Positions 21,288 through 23,082 of a stretch of DNA of 23,082 bases are shown in pieces. The notes beneath the pieces are model-generated. The model was not told the origin of the DNA. It saw nothing but the letters and a program-made list of their open reading frames with translations, and ran no database searches. This DNA is from Porphyromonadaceae bacterium UBA2751. Lineage in GTDB: Bacteria; Bacteroidota; Bacteroidia; Bacteroidales; Muribaculaceae. The stretch covers positions 1-23,082 of the forward strand of contig DEJJ01000012.1 in assembly GCA_002353285.1 (NCBI GenBank). The letters are read 5' to 3'. The translations under genes and the position numbers were made by a program. Position 1 is the stretch's first letter; every line of letters begins with the position of its first letter.

Positions 21288-22292
21288 ATGAACGAAATAA
21301 TAAATACTCAAAAAAATAGGGAAATAGAGTTAACTGAATCTGAATTTGATAAAAGCGACGATTCTACAGGAAGGGATACTACTATTTCCTGTTCCAGTAA
21401 TCAAACAGATGCTTGTGTTTTGCTCAGAATTCAGGGGCATTACGATTATTGGGAGAAATTCATATTTTATTGGCTTCATGGCCTACCCATTACAGATTTG
21501 GGTTGGCACAATCCAAACGATATCCCTTTATTAAATAGCTTATATCGACAGCACGGACCAGGTCCTGATTACAGCTCGTATTATTTACCTGAGCCATGGT
21601 GGGGATGGAGAAATGATAAGTCGAAACCTCTTCATTCTGTCGTTATAAACTTCAATCCTGGTGAGGGCGGCTGTGCACAAGAAAGATGGCCAATAAGCCA
21701 AGTTTATGTTGGCTCTTATTCTCGTGATATTGTAAATAATAAAAGCGTATTGCCACAAACAAGAGCATGGCACGAGAATAAACGCGCTACCCCAATTTTA
21801 AATTCACTTAATAGAATAGGAGCAATTACTACTCATAATGGTTTAGAAAACCATATCAGCATTGAATTGCTCCCATGGCACACAGCAAGCGCATCAAGCA
21901 ATCCTGGATATTGGTTCTACCTTGAGCAAAACATAAAAGAAGTCTTTAATCACTGTATCAGTTTTGCTGCCGATTTATCAAGAATAATTGTAAATAACAA
22001 ATTGAAAAAAACGGTAGTTCTAAGGATTAGTGCATCTACAACAGAAAAATTAAAAAACTATCTTGCTAAGATAGGAATAGATGTTGAGTTTATACCACAA
22101 GCATCAGCTAATAAGAATAGTTTTCCCAACAATGATATTAGGCACTATATAAGTACTATTGGCAATGGAAATTATCTTAAATTTAAAATTAAGCAAATAA
22201 AAGACATAACATTTGTTTGCATCTGGGGCACTCATTCGCGTAATAGATTTCCGCCAGATAATATTCTTGATCAGATTATGAAAAAAATATAA
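21288..22292 (+). CDS. Uncharacterised protein, AT-rich gene
   Basis: A 334-residue protein that I do not recognise. It has no signal peptide or membrane helix. The first 40 residues are polar and probably disordered (SESEF/DDST-type). Conserved-looking blocks are SVVINFNPGEGG (117-128), RAWHENKRATPIL (159-171) and IELLPWHTA (192-200). The Asn-Pro-Gly after a hydrophobic strand, together with the later ProTrpHis, recalls the layout of uracil-DNA-glycosylase-fold proteins, but this is only a resemblance. Codon use and AT content differ strongly from the housekeeping genes, suggesting recent transfer. The BspA-like gene begins 34 nt later on the same strand. Confidence 0.7.
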   Translation: MNEIINTQKNREIELTESEFDKSDDSTGRDTTISCSSNQTDACVLLRIQGHYDYWEKFIFYWLHGLPITDLGWHNPNDIPLLNSLYRQHGPGPDYSSYYLPEPWWGWRNDKSKPLHSVVINFNPGEGGCAQERWPISQVYVGSYSRDIVNNKSVLPQTRAWHENKRATPILNSLNRIGAITTHNGLENHISIELLPWHTASASSNPGYWFYLEQNIKEVFNHCISFAADLSRIIVNNKLKKTVVLRISASTTEKLKNYLAKIGIDVEFIPQASANKNSFPNNDIRHYISTIGNGNYLKFKIKQIKDITFVCIWGTHSRNRFPPDNILDQIMKKI

Positions 22293-22326
22293 ATGTATAC
22301 AATGTAGAAATTATAATATAAATTTT

Positions 22327-23082
22327 ATGAAACATTTTAATTTAATATCATTATTGCTCGCTTTAATAGTCGCAATGCTACCGCAGCTTGCGAGCGCCCA
22401 TGACTTTGAAGTCGATGGCATTTATTACTTAATAGACGGCAATAATGCTACTGTGACATTCAGAGGAACTTCTGACACTCAATATTCAAACGAATACACT
22501 GGTGAGGTGAACATCCCATCAACGGTAACCTTCAATGGCACAACTTACTCGGTGACATCGATTGGTGACTATGCCTTCTATAAATGCACTGGCTTGACCT
22601 CGGTGACTATCCCCAACTCGGTGACTTCGATTGGTAAAGAAGCCTTTTATGGTTGCAGTGGCTTGACCTCGGTGACCATAGGCAACTCGGTGACTTCGAT
22701 TGGCATCGATGCCTTTAATGGGTGCAGTGGCTTGACAAAGGTGAATATCAGCGACATTGCTGCTTGGTGTAATATTGATTTTATGAACTATCGTAGTAAT
22801 CCTTTAACTTTTGCCCATAATCTTTATCTTAATGATAATAAGTTGACTAATCTTTTAATCCCAAGCGCAGTGACGACTATAAAGCAATTAGCTTTCAATT
22901 GCTGTACTAGCTTGACCTCGGTGACTATCCCCAACTCGGTGACTTCGATTGGTAAAGAAGCCTTTTATGGTTGCACGGGCTTGACCTCGGTGACCATTCC
23001 CAACTCGGTGACGACGATTGGCATCGGTGCCTTTTGGTATTGCACTGGCTTAAGCTCGGTGACCATCCCCAACTCGGTGACG
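22327..23082 (+). CDS. BspA-family leucine-rich-repeat surface protein (3' end outside window)
   Basis: 252 codons are present and the frame is still open at the window end. A signal peptide (about residues 1-24, ending QLASA) is followed by a short N-terminal region (HDFEVDGIYYLI), then 23-residue leucine-rich repeats of the BspA/LRR_5 type, such as LTSVTIPNSVTSIG followed by AFYGC. At least five near-regular repeats are visible, with a divergent stretch at about residues 140-195 (IAAWCNIDF...). BspA-like proteins are surface proteins that bind host matrix or other bacteria; the ligand here is unknown. Anchor or sorting domains would lie beyond the window. Confidence 0.88.
   Translation, partial: MKHFNLISLLLALIVAMLPQLASAHDFEVDGIYYLIDGNNATVTFRGTSDTQYSNEYTGEVNIPSTVTFNGTTYSVTSIGDYAFYKCTGLTSVTIPNSVTSIGKEAFYGCSGLTSVTIGNSVTSIGIDAFNGCSGLTKVNISDIAAWCNIDFMNYRSNPLTFAHNLYLNDNKLTNLLIPSAVTTIKQLAFNCCTSLTSVTIPNSVTSIGKEAFYGCTGLTSVTIPNSVTTIGIGAFWYCTGLSSVTIPNSVT
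22522..23082 (+). repeat. 69-bp DNA-level repeats within the BspA-like gene
   Basis: The GGCTTGACCTCGGTGAC-type unit starts at 22591, 22660 and 22729, then at 22909, 22978 and 23047, always 69 bp apart within each block. Long stretches such as CCCCAACTCGGTGACTTCGA are identical between units, indicating recent duplication or gene conversion. Confidence 0.88.

Overview
The window looks like a chromosomal segment of a Bacteroidales bacterium (Bacteroidota; Prevotellaceae- or Muribaculaceae-like). The grounds are a DUF2723 glycosyltransferase-like protein, a BspA-type leucine-rich-repeat surface protein, lipoproteins with an acidic stretch after the lipobox cysteine, a reverse-rubrerythrin/rubredoxin pair, almost no Shine-Dalgarno sequences, and several matches to the Bacteroidota promoter TTTG-N19-TAnnTTTG. 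Most housekeeping genes are fairly GC-rich, while the AAA/DUF4143 ATPase, the REP-associated transposase and the last two genes are visibly more AT-rich.

Layout. 217-6248: DUF2723 membrane protein, then a probable operon of polysaccharide deacetylase, QueG (queuosine synthesis) and a secreted alpha/beta hydrolase. 6423-7335: DEDDy 3'-5' exonuclease overlapping a small two-helix membrane protein. 7333-8670: a REP-associated tyrosine transposase (RAYT) bracketed by direct copies of a two-hairpin repeat. 8812-11045: three exported proteins on the minus strand, headed by a Bacteroidota promoter and a roughly 350-nt leader with long inverted arms. 11517-13826: an orphan terminase-large-subunit-like gene lying between two REP-family elements. 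13855-15927: lipoprotein and an AAA/DUF4143 ATPase whose promoter abuts a triple 32-bp tandem repeat. 16115-17204: ECF sigma factor and putative membrane anti-sigma partner. 17321-18728: lipoprotein, mini-rubredoxin and rubredoxin-rubrerythrin. 18862-20900: transmembrane Ser/Thr kinase with a predicted HTH-like partner. 21288-23082: an AT-rich unknown gene and the start of a BspA-like LRR protein that runs off the window.

The most notable system is the RAYT/REP network. At least six copies or fragments of a 31-nt hairpin occur here. They come in two versions whose stems differ completely but stay self-complementary, while the loop core (GGNNCGGTTC on one strand) is kept. The transposase carries an extra C-terminal domain of about 130 residues beyond the usual Y1 domain. 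One REP block of about 145 nt is nearly identical downstream of the transposase and upstream of the orphan terminase. The second candidate for something undescribed is the structured leader at 11190-11323, which has mutually exclusive pairings. No tRNA, rRNA or CRISPR array was seen.
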